64,000 nt of DNA, taken from NCBI RefSeq assembly GCF_964340395.1, contig NC_135565.1:23662929-23726928 (forward strand), written 5' to 3'. Position 1 is the first letter of the stretch. The number at the start of each line of letters is the position of its first letter. The position numbers were made by a program, and so were the translations under genes. Positions 1 through 10,694 of the stretch are shown here, piece by piece. The DNA comes from Glandiceps talaboti (taxonomy: Eukaryota > Hemichordata > Enteropneusta > Spengelidae). The notes beneath the pieces are model-generated. The model worked only from the letters and a program-made list of their open reading frames with translations, searched no databases and was not told the DNA's origin.

Positions 1-1057
1 ACCGGTGACTTTACTATACATGCAATATTAATGCCCCTATACCAATATTATGGGCCCATTTTATGTGACATGGGAAACTCATTTAAAACTTACATTTACG
101 TTAGCTTTTCGAAGCTTGGAAATATTACCTCAAAGGCTATGAATAACTTAAACATTGCCTTAACAGAAGCAAAAAACTCCAGATCTGCCAGGGGGAAAAC
201 CCAAAGGACTCCCTCACTCCCATCAGAGGTCACTCATACATTCAACCAACAACCTTTTTACTGTCATAATGGTATTAAACTTTTCTTAAATATTTTCACC
301 CTATTCTAATTTTAGATCATAGTCTTTTAAAGATGTGAAATGTTCGCCAAGGTATAGTAGTCAAAAATTGCCTTAAACTCCAAATCTCCTTTACCAATGA
401 TACTTCCATTAGATGTGCTGACCTTTACTACATGTATATAGTGATGCGATTTAATTTTTTAAGAAGATATTTCATCCCTATGTAAGTTATAAAGAACGGC
501 TTCTGATACTTGATGGTGCTGAGGTGGACATATCCCAGTCTCAAGCTCTTCCCCTCTTACTGTCAAGATGCTATCAAAGTATATTTCAAAAGTGTTTCAA
601 CCCTATATAGTTGCTTTTTACATGTTGGTGCTGTCTTGTAAAGCTTGGAAATTATTGTCTGAAAGGGTCTGAATAGTCTCAAAATTGATTTTTCAGGGTA
701 AAAAACCTCAAGAGATGTGCATATTCCCTTCTCAAGCTTTCTCCCTACCTTTCACTGTCAAGATGCTATTAAACTCCTTTTGGAATTATGAATATAGTTT
801 GAATATAGTTACCTTGCGTAGTCAATAATTATAATTATGATAGTGTTAACCCGGGATCTTATAAGACAGTCAAGCAGCCCACACTAGAACTGATTCACGG
901 TCAAAAAACACCTGTCGTGTGAATATTATATATGGGGGGGGGGGTATCATGTTTTTGGTTTTACAGATGGGGAGGGGGGTCAGTGACTTTTTGTCGGCCC
1001 GATTTAAGAATCCACCGCCCCCCCCCCCGGCTGGAGAAACTGACCGGTCCCTAACAA
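1..1057 (-). repeat. Left arm of large inverted repeat
   Basis: This stretch matches 4697-5945 in reverse complement over nearly its whole length. Shared landmarks are the segment at 50-230, the GTTAACCCGGGATC area near 847, the poly-G and poly-C runs, and the inner end GAAACTGACCGGTCCCT near 1038-1054. It is shorter than the right copy because internal pieces are missing, including about 130 bp near 520. It may begin before base 1. No transposase ORF is seen, so the family is not assigned. Confidence 0.85.
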
Positions 1058-2319
1058 CCTTTTGAGTATATATTCCTACCTGTAAGGCAAACACAGTTTT
1101 TTTCCTTACAGATAGGAATATATAGTCAAATTGTTGTTATATTTAGTCTGTAGACCAGGAAAACAACAATCTACGAAATATTACACGCCCCTATGGTTGT
1201 CCTATGGCGAGGTCCCGACTACACCATTTTAACAGGAAAATAAACTCTTAGCTTCGAGTAGTTTGCAGTTTTATGCACTACCTGAAGAAAGTGTTTACTT
1301 TAGCGGTGAGTGGACCTGCGCGATCACAGAAACAAGTGTAATTTTACCCCTTTCATATATAGTAGGCTAAATACGTCAATATTAACAATATTATCGACAT
1401 TTTATTGTATTCTGATAGCAACAGTCTGAGACATAACTCGGGAAACAAATGCCTGTGATCTGAGCATAGCCCCTCCTATGGTCTGACTTATAGTACAGAC
1501 GTACTGGCTGACAGCGTGGCACGAATGTCGTATCTTACAGACTAACCATAGACACTCAACGTGGAGGGTCGATGGACTAACACAATGAGTTAGCGTTTTC
1601 TTTTCAACACCTATGTACTTTGACGCACGTTGACTTTTCTTACTTGTCTGTGACTTGATGAAAGGCGCCACAGTTGCTTCGCCATATCAGATACCCTTCA
1701 ACGGTGGGGGCGGGTAGTCATGCTGCTAGACGTTCGGGCTTTCTTTCGATGCTATAACTATAAGCGAACGATGTTCCATCCTCGATAGCGTTGTTCGGCT
1801 GTGTGTCGTATTTTATCGGAAGAACATCCGAGGGCTAGCTGATAGACTAGGGGCGGGTTGCATGGGAGCAATACAGTTCTCATAACAAACCATTGCACGT
1901 GTATGAGGATAGTACGATTGGAGTGAAAGTCCTTTTTACTCTGACTTATGTAACAACGTGGAGTTTGTTGAATAAACGAAGATCAATCCAACTACAGAGA
2001 ATGCACAATTCAAGGAGATAGATACAGGTTTTGATATGAAATGAAACTTGCTCCCAATGAGGTTGAATTTCAAACATTTTAACAACGTAACAGAGTCAAT
2101 AACTATTATGTCGACTTATGCAATAACCCCCCTAATAATACGCAAGGTAAACCAGTGACGTCAACAATGTCGGTATTAGAGCTAAAAGGGTTTCATTTCT
2201 GGCTCGCGCATACCTTTCATTTCAAATCGGCAACTCGTCACCATCAAGTTCTGTGATAGGGCACACCCATAGCGGCAATTTAGAGGTGTTCGGAGGAGCG
2301 TTTACTTTCAGGTTTCATA
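1058..2319. other. Upstream region of exon 1a
   Basis: No coding exon is recognised here. A dispersed-repeat fragment lies at 1503-1582. An acceptor-like TTTACTTTCAG ends at 2311, nine bases before the exon 1a ATG, so a non-coding first exon may lie somewhere upstream. No clear TATA box is seen. Confidence 0.4.
1503..1582 (-). repeat. Dispersed repeat fragment with a solo minisatellite-like unit
   Basis: The core GCGTGGCACGAATGTC recurs at 38021-38036, and the following CGTATCTTACAG recurs near 22292. Read on the - strand, 1541-1582 resembles one unit of the 61.2-62.85 kb minisatellite: an ACCCTCCA..CGTTG segment followed by GTGTCTATGGTTAG. It looks like a short interspersed repeat of unknown family. 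Confidence 0.5.
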
Positions 2320-3322
2320 ATGTTATCATCAAAGTTTACGTTTGATTGCATCGAGAGGAGATTAAGTCGGCTACTGAAAGTGTATGGTAACATAGTCGGT
2401 ACTTACTATGTACCGTTCATCGTTCTCCCAATAGTGATATCAATGGGGCTGGCATTCGGAGGATTATTCTTCGTCCAAAACACAGACACTGAGTACCTTT
2501 TTAGTCCTGATAACGGACCAGCAAGGAAGCATAGAGCTCAGATCGAGGAACATTTTAGCGTGAATTTCGATGGCGACTTCACCGTTGCTCGACAAACACA
2601 GGTGGGACGGTACGCACGTATACTGGTATCAGCAGTAGATGATGGTAATATATTACGAGAGAATGCCTTGAACGAGATAATTGATTTGGACGAATGGGTT
2701 ATAAATATGATAGTCACTAAGGAAGGAGACGATTATAAATATGACGATTTGTGTGGAAAATGGCGTGAAACTTGCAGTGACCCAAATACAGTATTGACAT
2801 TACTTCAATACAATGCTAGCAATGTAAATAACTTGCAGTTATCATATCCAGTCACTGCTGTTCAAGGTATGGAATATTTCATCGGTGGAAGTCTTGGTGA
2901 AGTTGAATATCTCAATAATACAGATATCATCAAATCAGCCAAAGCGATGTCTTTGCTGTATTCCTTACGATCAGATGAACTTGATGACGTCAGTGGTAAA
3001 TGGGAAGATAAATTCGTCGACTTGGCCTTGAAATACGAATCCGATGAAATTGACATTTCTTTCTTAATTTCAGGAAGTCTTGACCATGACTACATTGCTA
3101 TAGTTATTGCCATGCTTCCTCGCATAACTATTTCGTTTTTCATACTGACAACTTTCTCTGTATTGACGTGTATGATGTCTAACTGGGTTGCAAGTAAACC
3201 TGTTCTTGGAATTATGGGGGTCATTTCTGCACTTCTTGCTGGAGTTACAGCCTTCGGTTTATTGTTATTTTGTGGTGTTCCGTTCATTCACCTCTGCATA
3301 GGTACGCCGTGTCTAATATTAG
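2320..3322 (+). CDS. Patched-domain gene 1, alternative first coding exon 1a
   Basis: This exon encodes the first 334 residues plus one base of a Patched/RND-family (PTCHD3-like) membrane protein. TM1 lies at about residues 31-52 (VPFIVLPIV..), the first ectodomain at about 53-258 with the paired cysteines of DLCGKW and ETCSD, and TM2-TM3 of the sterol-sensing-like domain follow from about 264. The ORF is cut by a strong donor, G|GTAAGTAAG, at 3323 in phase 1. Joining it to the acceptor at 10695 gives LGVGVDDMF, exactly the family sequence at TM4. Exon 1b at 7335-8337 has the same length and phase and could use the same second exon. This copy has no internal stop, so it is either a true alternative first exon or a young 5' partial duplicate. 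Substrate is unknown; relatives move sterols or lipids. Confidence 0.85.
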
Positions 3323-4696
3323 GTAAGTAAGTGAAGACGTATCACAGTATCAGTTCCAAATTTTCATTTCAATATTTGAACACGTTCATCGTGTATGTTT
3401 TACTTTTTGTCGTCATATACGGCTGGGCTTAATATAAGGTACGCCTTGACGGGCGGCCCTCACACATAGCTAGCTCAGGATATATATGTTGCGGGGTTCT
3501 GACTCGTCGTATATGGAAGAAACCATATCGGAGGGGAGACGACGACGGAACCCCGCAGCGTATATATCCAGAGCTAACATCGGTCAACCTCTCCCGACAC
3601 GACGTATCTTACACACTAGGCTCTGCTGGGTTGTTTTCGTCTGGAGGCACAAGTTTCATTCTCGTTTTTACTTTTGTGTGATAGATGCAAGTCTGTTGTT
3701 TTAGTCTAAAGTATCCACAAAGAAGAAAATACAGATGTATTGTTAGAGTATGTAGATAATGCCAGCACTAGCTGCAACTGGGTATTTTTTCCCCATCAAA
3801 TATCCACACATATTCACTAAACATTGGTCAGTTATCTGTAAAAAGACATTGCATCTGTTAATTACTGGTCAATGCTATCTGTAGGTAGTTTCGTAGCAAG
3901 TTTACATCTGGAACGAAAGCTAGTATAGACTTTGAATGTCAATTGTACTAGTTGTAACAGGAATATCATTTTTCGTTCAAACATCCACAGTATATTCACT
4001 GAAAATGGTTAAAATACCAATAATGATTGTACATGCTAATCAATGGTTGATATTATCTGACATAAGTATACAGAAACAGATTGAAATCTTGATCGCCGTT
4101 GAGGGTGCTTATTTAGGGTACGGACCCCAAACTCAATTTTGATTCGATTTATCGTGTATACAGCTTAAAAAATATGTTTATCTACAGGTGATGCAATACT
4201 GTTCATATTGTTGGAGAACATTTCTCTCAATGTTTGTGAACTTTCACTCGAATCGCCGATTATTTGTAAAGCATAGGTTGGGACAATTCACGGTGAAACA
4301 CGCAGGAGCTAAACTAAGAAATGGCAACTTAAATAGGAATCTACACAGTAGATGTGAATTTAAACAAGGATACAAACAAAAAAGTCAGTATGATATTGGA
4401 AAGCACAACGTCTTCTGAAAGAAACGAACGGTAAAATCAAAATGTCGTCGTGCAATTTTGGGATGTACTCAAAATTAGTAACTAAGGATAGAAGTGCGAC
4501 CCCCGTGTCGGTCAAATACAAGGAAGTCCCGTTTAACACCCATTTTAACCAAAACCAATACTTCATTTTAGAACATTGAAATTTTTAAAAGACCCCATTG
4601 CAGAGCAAAATACATAACCGATATGAAAATGTTAACCAGTAAATTAGCTGGAGGAAAATTCCCGGAAATTTCGAACTAGTCGAGAATTTATTACGT
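3323..4696 (+). other. Intron-like region downstream of exon 1a
   Basis: If exon 1a splices to 10695, the intron runs 3323-10694 (7.4 kb) and would contain exon 1b and the right inverted-repeat arm. The part up to 4696 holds a strong hairpin (listed separately) and otherwise AT-rich sequence in which I see no exon. Confidence 0.5.
3478..3569 (+). other. Long hairpin in intron of exon 1a isoform
   Basis: Arms 3478-3499 and 3548-3569 (22 nt each) are complementary except at two positions. In a + strand transcript both of those are G-U wobble pairs, so the RNA stem is uninterrupted. Inside it, ATATGG (3511-3516) pairs with CCATAT (3523-3528) and CGTCGT pairs with ACGACG (3505-3510 with 3539-3544). 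The stem is followed by AGAGCT and preceded by AGCTCA, which may extend it. It could be a structured RNA, a foldback element, or chance. No known ncRNA family is recognised. Confidence 0.5.
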
Positions 4697-5945
4697 GGTT
4701 CCTTCCAGCACCTCATTTAAGGGACCGGTAAGTTTCTCCAGCCTGGGGGGGGGGGGGCGGTGGATTCTTAAATCGGGCCGACAAAAAGCCACTGACCCCC
4801 CTATCTGTAAAACCAATAACAGGCTGACCCCCCCCCCCCCATCACTTAATTCTAAAACATGATGACCCCCCATATATACTATTCACATGACAGGTATTTT
4901 TTGCCGGATTGTGACCCAGCGTGGACTGCTTGACTGTCTAGCATCTACTTTATAAGATCCCGGGTTAGCACTATCATAATTATAATTATTGACTACACAG
5001 GGTAAATATATTCCAAAAGGGTTTTAATAGCATCTTGACAGTGAAAGGTAGGGAGAAAGCTTGAGAAAGAAATATGTACATCTCTTATGGGGGGGGGGGG
5101 TGTCCTAGGGGGTATCCCTCTAGAAGCCCTGGGGGTTTTTTACCCTGAAAAGTCAATTTTGATACTATTCAGACCCTTTCAGACAATAATTTCCGAGCTT
5201 TACAAGACAGCACCAACATGTAAAAAGCAACTATATAGGGTTGAAACACTTTTGAAATATACTTTGATAGCATCTTGACAGTAAGAGGGGAAGAGCTTGA
5301 GACTGGGATATGTCCACCTCATGTGGGGGGTCCGAGGGGGTCTCCCTCTAGAAGCCCTGGAGGATTTTTACTTTTAAAGCCAATATTTAGGCTATTCAGA
5401 ACCTTTCAAGCAATAACTTATCCACGTGTTACAAGGCAGCACCATCAAGTATCAGAAACTGTTCTTTATAACTTACATAGGGTTGAAATGTGTTCTTAAA
5501 AAGTTAAATGGCATCATTATATACATGTAGTAAAGGTCAGCACATCTAATGGTAGTATCATTGGTAGGGGAGATTTGGAATTTTTGACTATCTTGGCGAA
5601 CATTTCACATCTTTAAAAGACAATATCATCTCAAATTAGAATAGGGTGAAAATATTTAAGAAAAGTTTAATACCATTATGACAGTAAAAAGGTTGTTGGT
5701 GCATCTGATTGTGGGTTGAATGTATGAGTGACCTTTGATGGGGGTGAAGGAGTCCTTGGGGTTTTCCCCCTGGCAGATCTTGAGTTTTTTGCTTCTGTTA
5801 AGGCAATGTTTAAGTTATTCATAGCCTTTGAGGTAAATATTTCCAAGCTTCGAAATGCTAACGTAAATGTAAGTTTTAAACGAGTTTCCCACGTCACATA
5901 AAAATGGGCCCGTAAAATTGGTATAGAGGCATTAATATAATACTA
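4697..5945 (+). repeat. Right arm of large inverted repeat
   Basis: Reverse-complement copy of 1-1057, and the longer of the two. It contains degenerate tandem blocks of about 240 bp, each with GATAGCATCTTGACAGT, a G run, a TCTAGAAGCCCTGG motif, and a CTATTCAGA.CCTTTCA segment; the clearest two start near 5027 and 5267, and a weaker third covers about 5660-5900. The inner end at about 4710-4727 is AGGGACCGGTAAGTTTCTCC. Poly-G or poly-C runs of ten or more lie near 4745, 4831 and 5089. The two arms flank exon 1a. Confidence 0.85.
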
Positions 5946-7334
5946 TGTATTGTAATATGTAATATGTATTGCATGTATAGATAGAAACTGGAATCTGATG
6001 AGATGTGGTGATTTGTAGTGTCAATAACATGTAGTGTCCAAAATAGAAAATGTATCAATCCCTTCTGACAAGTTCATACTGACGAGTAGAACAATTTAGA
6101 TTAACTTCTTTTATAAACTATCTATGAAGATTACATCAAGAAACCTTCAAGTTCACTTTTGTCCCAAAGTGCAATACAAGTGAAGCATTGATTGTGAAAC
6201 AGCCAAGCATTTACACGACATGTTCTGTAACTAGTGTGGTAGCTAAGTAATACATGTATATATATATGTATAGTTATGTTTGAACTAATAAGTAATATTA
6301 AAGAATTCATGTAAGAAACAGGGACAAGAACAAATATTTACAAGTACCACATTTCAGACAAGTCTATATGTCATTGTAGAAAAGGATTTTTTTCTTCCAT
6401 CACAATCCAAAATATAATGACCCCCCCTCCTATCCACAATTTTCAAACAGCATGACCCCCCTACTACCAATTTCAAAACAGGGTGACCCCCTCCCCCCTA
6501 CAAATCCACCCCAGGCCGAAGAAACTGACCGGTCCCTCGAAAATTGTGTAAAGTGGACCCCATTTTAGACTCCTTATCTCTAAAAATACATGACCCATTT
6601 TAGACCAAAAGTTGAAAACCCCCAATGTAAAGGGTGGCACATATACGTATACCCAATAAGCCGCCCCCCCCCGATCGGAATCGGCCTTTTACCTAATGAT
6701 GTTTATATCAGTTTTTCGTTTGCTAAAATTTTACATCTTTGGTTGTTCCCTTAGGTCTATGCTGACAGTGTATTTTTTCTATAGTCTGCTTGTACCAGTC
6801 ATGCAGCGTCAGGGTCAACGCCCTTTTCAGAATTCTAAAAGTGAAGTGGTTACCCCACTACCTTCACAAAATGACGTCAATGTGCTATTCATTGTATTGT
6901 AATACACGTGGTCAAAACGTGCACATGATCGATGGTATTTCCCTTTGTGAACAGTAATTATAAAGTGAAATGTATGACTGCGCAGTTGTGTGGATTCCAC
7001 CATGGCGGTATCCGGCCATTGCATGTTGCCGCTTTTACTAGCTACAGAACATATTCGTTTTGAACTATTATTAGAGTCAACAATTTAGACAGAACAAACA
7101 CCAGGGCTTTCTCTCCGGTAAGGTAGCATAACAGTCATCACAGCAGACGACGTCCCTAGATCCTCGCGCTCCGAGTGTCTTACATAATTTACAGCTTGTC
7201 ACAGGCTACGTATGTGTTGCTATAGAACACAGCGAGTGTCATTTCCGTGTCATTCCACCTGTGGCGTTTGCAGTCGTCTGCAGCTACCAGACCCGTACGT
7301 GTGTAATGCAATTTTAGTTTATCATAAATGAACA
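5946..7334. other. Region between inverted repeat and exon 1b
   Basis: Apart from the small repeat fragment at 6411-6536 I see no coding exon. The last bases before exon 1b contain an acceptor-like ATTTTAG ending at 7317 and an out-of-frame ATG at 7328, seven bases before the start codon. The promoter, if any, is not recognisable. Confidence 0.4.
6411..6536 (-). repeat. Third fragment of the inverted-repeat family
   Basis: Several short CCCCCC runs separated by AT-rich spacers lead into AAATCCACCCC and then GAAGAAACTGACCGGTCCCT, the same terminal sequence as the inner end of both large arms, in left-arm orientation. Only the terminal module is present. Confidence 0.6.
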
Positions 7335-8337
7335 ATGGGAGTCTCGCACGTAAATTTCGACTGCATAGAGAAGCGATTAAGTCGGCTACTGAAAGTGTAT
7401 GGTAACATAGTCGGTACTCATTATGTACCGTTCATCGTTCTCCCAATAGTGATATCAGTGGGACTGGCATTCGGAGGATTATTCTTCGTCCAAAACACAG
7501 ACACCGAGTACCTTTTTAGTCCTGACAACGGACCAGCAAGGAAGCATAGAGCTCAGATCGAGGAACATTTTAGCGTGAATTTCGATGGCGATTTCACCGT
7601 TGCTCGACAAACACAGGTGGGACGGTACGCACGTATACTGGTATCAGCAGTAGATGATGGTAATATATTACGAGAGAATGTCTTGAATGATATAGTTGAT
7701 TTGGACGAAAGGGTGAAAAATATGATAGTCACTAAGGAAGGAGACGATTATAAATATGACGATTTGTGTGGAAAATGGCGAGAAACTTGCAGTGACCCAA
7801 ATACAGTATTGACATTACTGCAATACAATGCTAGCAATGTAAATAACTTGCAGTTATCATATCCAGTCACAGCTGTTCAAGGTATGGAATATTTCATCGG
7901 TGGAAGTCTTGGTGGAGTTGAATATCTCAATAATACAGATATCATCAAATCAGCCAAAGCGATGTCTTTGCTGTATTCCTTACGATCAGATGAACTTGAT
8001 GACGTCAGTGGTAAATGGGAAGATAAATTCGTCGACTTGGCCTTGAAATACGAATCGGACACGATTGAAATTTCGTTTATAATATCGAAGAGTCTTGACC
8101 ATGACTACATTGCGATAGTTATTGAGATGTTTCCACGACTTGTCGTTGCATTTTTTGTACTGACAATATTCTCTGTGTGTGCATGTATGATGGCTGACTG
8201 GGTTACAAGTAAACCTATTCTTGGTATACTGGGTGTAATATCAGCATTACTTGCCGTTGTATCAGCTTTCGGTTTGTTATTGTTATGTGGAGTTCCATTT
8301 ATTCATCTGGTGATTGGTATGCCTTTCCTAACTTTAG
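7335..8337 (+). CDS. Patched-domain gene 1, alternative first coding exon 1b
   Basis: Second first-exon copy, again 1003 bp, ending at TTTAG|GTAAGTCAG (donor at 8338) in phase 1, and nearer to the shared exon 2 (2357-bp intron). It encodes TM1, the first ectodomain and TM2-TM3. Its start MGVSHVNFDCIEKRL differs from 1a in the first few residues. Up to about residue 241 the two proteins differ at only about ten further positions; beyond that, in TM2 and TM3, they differ at roughly 27 of 93 positions. Gene 2 has MPFLILG where this copy has MPFLTLG and 1a has TPCLILG. I take 1b as the default first exon because it is closer to exon 2 and is not flanked by inserted repeats, but that choice is inference. 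Confidence 0.9.
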
Positions 8338-8607
8338 GTAAGTCAGTACGTGCACATAGTGTTTGCTGGGACATATTTAATGTTGGAAAAATGCAAAACA
8401 ACCTTGCTGTAACTTCCACAGCGACGTTGAATGTGAATTTCATTAGTTTTACTAACTTCTCTTATTGTATTTTTGATTGAAAAGAAAGAGTGTCGTGGGA
8501 GCTGCTTTTTCTGACTTATATAATTGATATTCAATTCGAATATCGTGATGACAAACAACCGGGTTACTGAGTATTTACATGTAAAACGAACACTTCCTCT
8601 GAAAGTA

Positions 8608-8608
<1 letters not shown>

Positions 8609-8646
<38 letters not shown>
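8609..8646. repeat. (TGT)n microsatellite
   Basis: About 12 uninterrupted TGT triplets within the gene 1 intron. Confidence 0.95.
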
Positions 8647-8649
<3 letters not shown>

Positions 8650-9006
8650 CTTAAATTATCAACCTTGACATTGACACATAATGCAGTGACGTCATTGTCC
8701 CATTGCCCAGGTATATGGGAGTTCCATGTAACATAATGATAATAATGTAACTAGTAACGATGGAATTGTATGGTATTTTGGACAGAGTAATTATAACAAA
8801 GTCATACAATCGTGTGATACATGGGACTTATGTACCAACCGACTGTCACTATAGCAATGCTATAGATATAGCTAAACAAAATAAGATGCACTGGCTATAT
8901 TTCAGGTTATTTAAGGTCACCGTGATCGTCTACAAAACAGCGGTATCGTTGTCTTCATTAAGTTACTGTACTTACTAGTACTGTTCATGTCAGTAATATA
9001 CCTTTT

Positions 9007-9132
9007 GTGTATATGGTATATACGTAAAAGCCTTCATGACAGTGTATATGGTATATACGTAAAAGCGTTCTTGACAGTGTATATGGTATACATTTGTATA
9101 TACGTAAAAGCCTTCTTGACAGTGTATATGGT
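9007..9132. repeat. 35-bp tandem repeat, three copies and a partial
   Basis: GTGTATATGG starts at 9007, 9042, 9077 and 9122, each followed by a GTATATACGTAAAAG segment and a CTT.TTGACA or CTTCATGACA end. The third copy carries a 10-bp internal insertion. Confidence 0.85.
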
Positions 9133-10460
9133 TAATTTCCGAGGATAGCTTTATGTCCTGAGTTGAAAGAACTTTCCGTTGACGACGTACAGATAAATAT
9201 GCTCGTTTATCATGAATACAAGTTTCGTCACGGTCATGCCGATGTACCCTGCAGTTGATTGAGTGTTTTGACCCGTGTAGTGATTGCAAAAACTGAACAT
9301 TTAACGATTGCGTGTATCTATATTAATAAATGTGTGATGATCGACCACCGTCGTTTATATATCTCCAAGTATTGAAACATGTGGGAAAAGACAGACCGAG
9401 CTAGAATCTGACACTTCTTTATATTATGTGTGTTGGTACCCCTCAGGCAAGGCTTGAAGTGGGAGTGCCCATCGATGACATTTGGAGTAGTGAGTTAAAT
9501 TCTAACTTCATATAGGTAATTGTGTTTTCCAAGTATTCTATACATGAAAAGGGTAACTGTCACACTAATCATGTATTGTTAAACCCTCGTTTGGTGGAGA
9601 CTATATGGTTAAATCATATTTGATCAATGTAACGACATCATACATTATGTTAATTAAATGAGGTATCATCTACTTTGAAGTGGTATAAATAGCTATATGT
9701 GTATTCTATTTCTCACTCATTCCATAGTAGTGCATCGATCGTGGCTTTGAAGTCGTCCGGAAATTAAAGTTGAACTCGTTCTTTTTAACCAGAGATCAGA
9801 TTGTTTAGATATCGTAAACAGTTATTTATACATGACTACGTTGATGCTACACGTGGCATCGAATCGTCTTTTCTCCTCATGTAGTTCAATGAGAAATCAT
9901 GAACCCAAAGTTGTTCATGCAAATGAGTAAACCCCCCAACTGTTAGGTTGACGCTCATCCTCTATAGTGGTCTGAGATTGGCATAAAACAGTGTATACGT
10001 AGCATACTTGATATGACAAATGTACCATATTTGGACATTACATAACTGCCCCAATACACTATAACTTATCATTGGCCAGAATTATGTGATTGATTAACAA
10101 ACACATTATGGTAATGACTGCGTGGGTGGCTGTGGTTACATTTGAAATTTCACCTCAAATCACTGAGCTAGACGTAAAAGAGAGCCCTTGAGATTTGATA
10201 CCAGGATAGCTCTAGACTTAATGACACTGTACAGTACATGCAGTAGGTGGCTGCAATCCAACTCCCCAGTAATTAGCATAGAGGCGTGTAGTATTTCTTA
10301 GATTGTTGTTTTCCTCGTCTAAGGACTAAATATAACAATGCTTTCACTTGAACATATTTTCCCTACCGTTTAGAAAGAACATGAATTAAATCCTTGCTCA
10401 TTTATCCTTCTTGAGTCCTTCTCCTTCGCGAAATTAATGATAGGTATGTGGACATTAGAT

Positions 10461-10587
<127 letters not shown>

Positions 10588-10694
10588 GGGAACTTTAAAA
10601 TAATCTTTAAAAATTATTTCTGTGTGATGAATAATTGACCTACATTCAATTTGAATCTTATTATGAAATACCAATTATTGTTTGTATTTTGCAG

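Noticed and set aside
870-1094. 74-codon - strand ORF with Gly and Pro runs
   Set aside because: Lies in the inverted-repeat arm across poly-G and poly-C runs; the right arm has a different frame pattern, so coding is unlikely.
2320-3322. Exon 1a as a dead pseudogene fragment
   Set aside because: The frame is fully open, the donor is intact and length and phase equal exon 1b; a non-functional duplicate cannot be excluded but nothing in the sequence shows decay.
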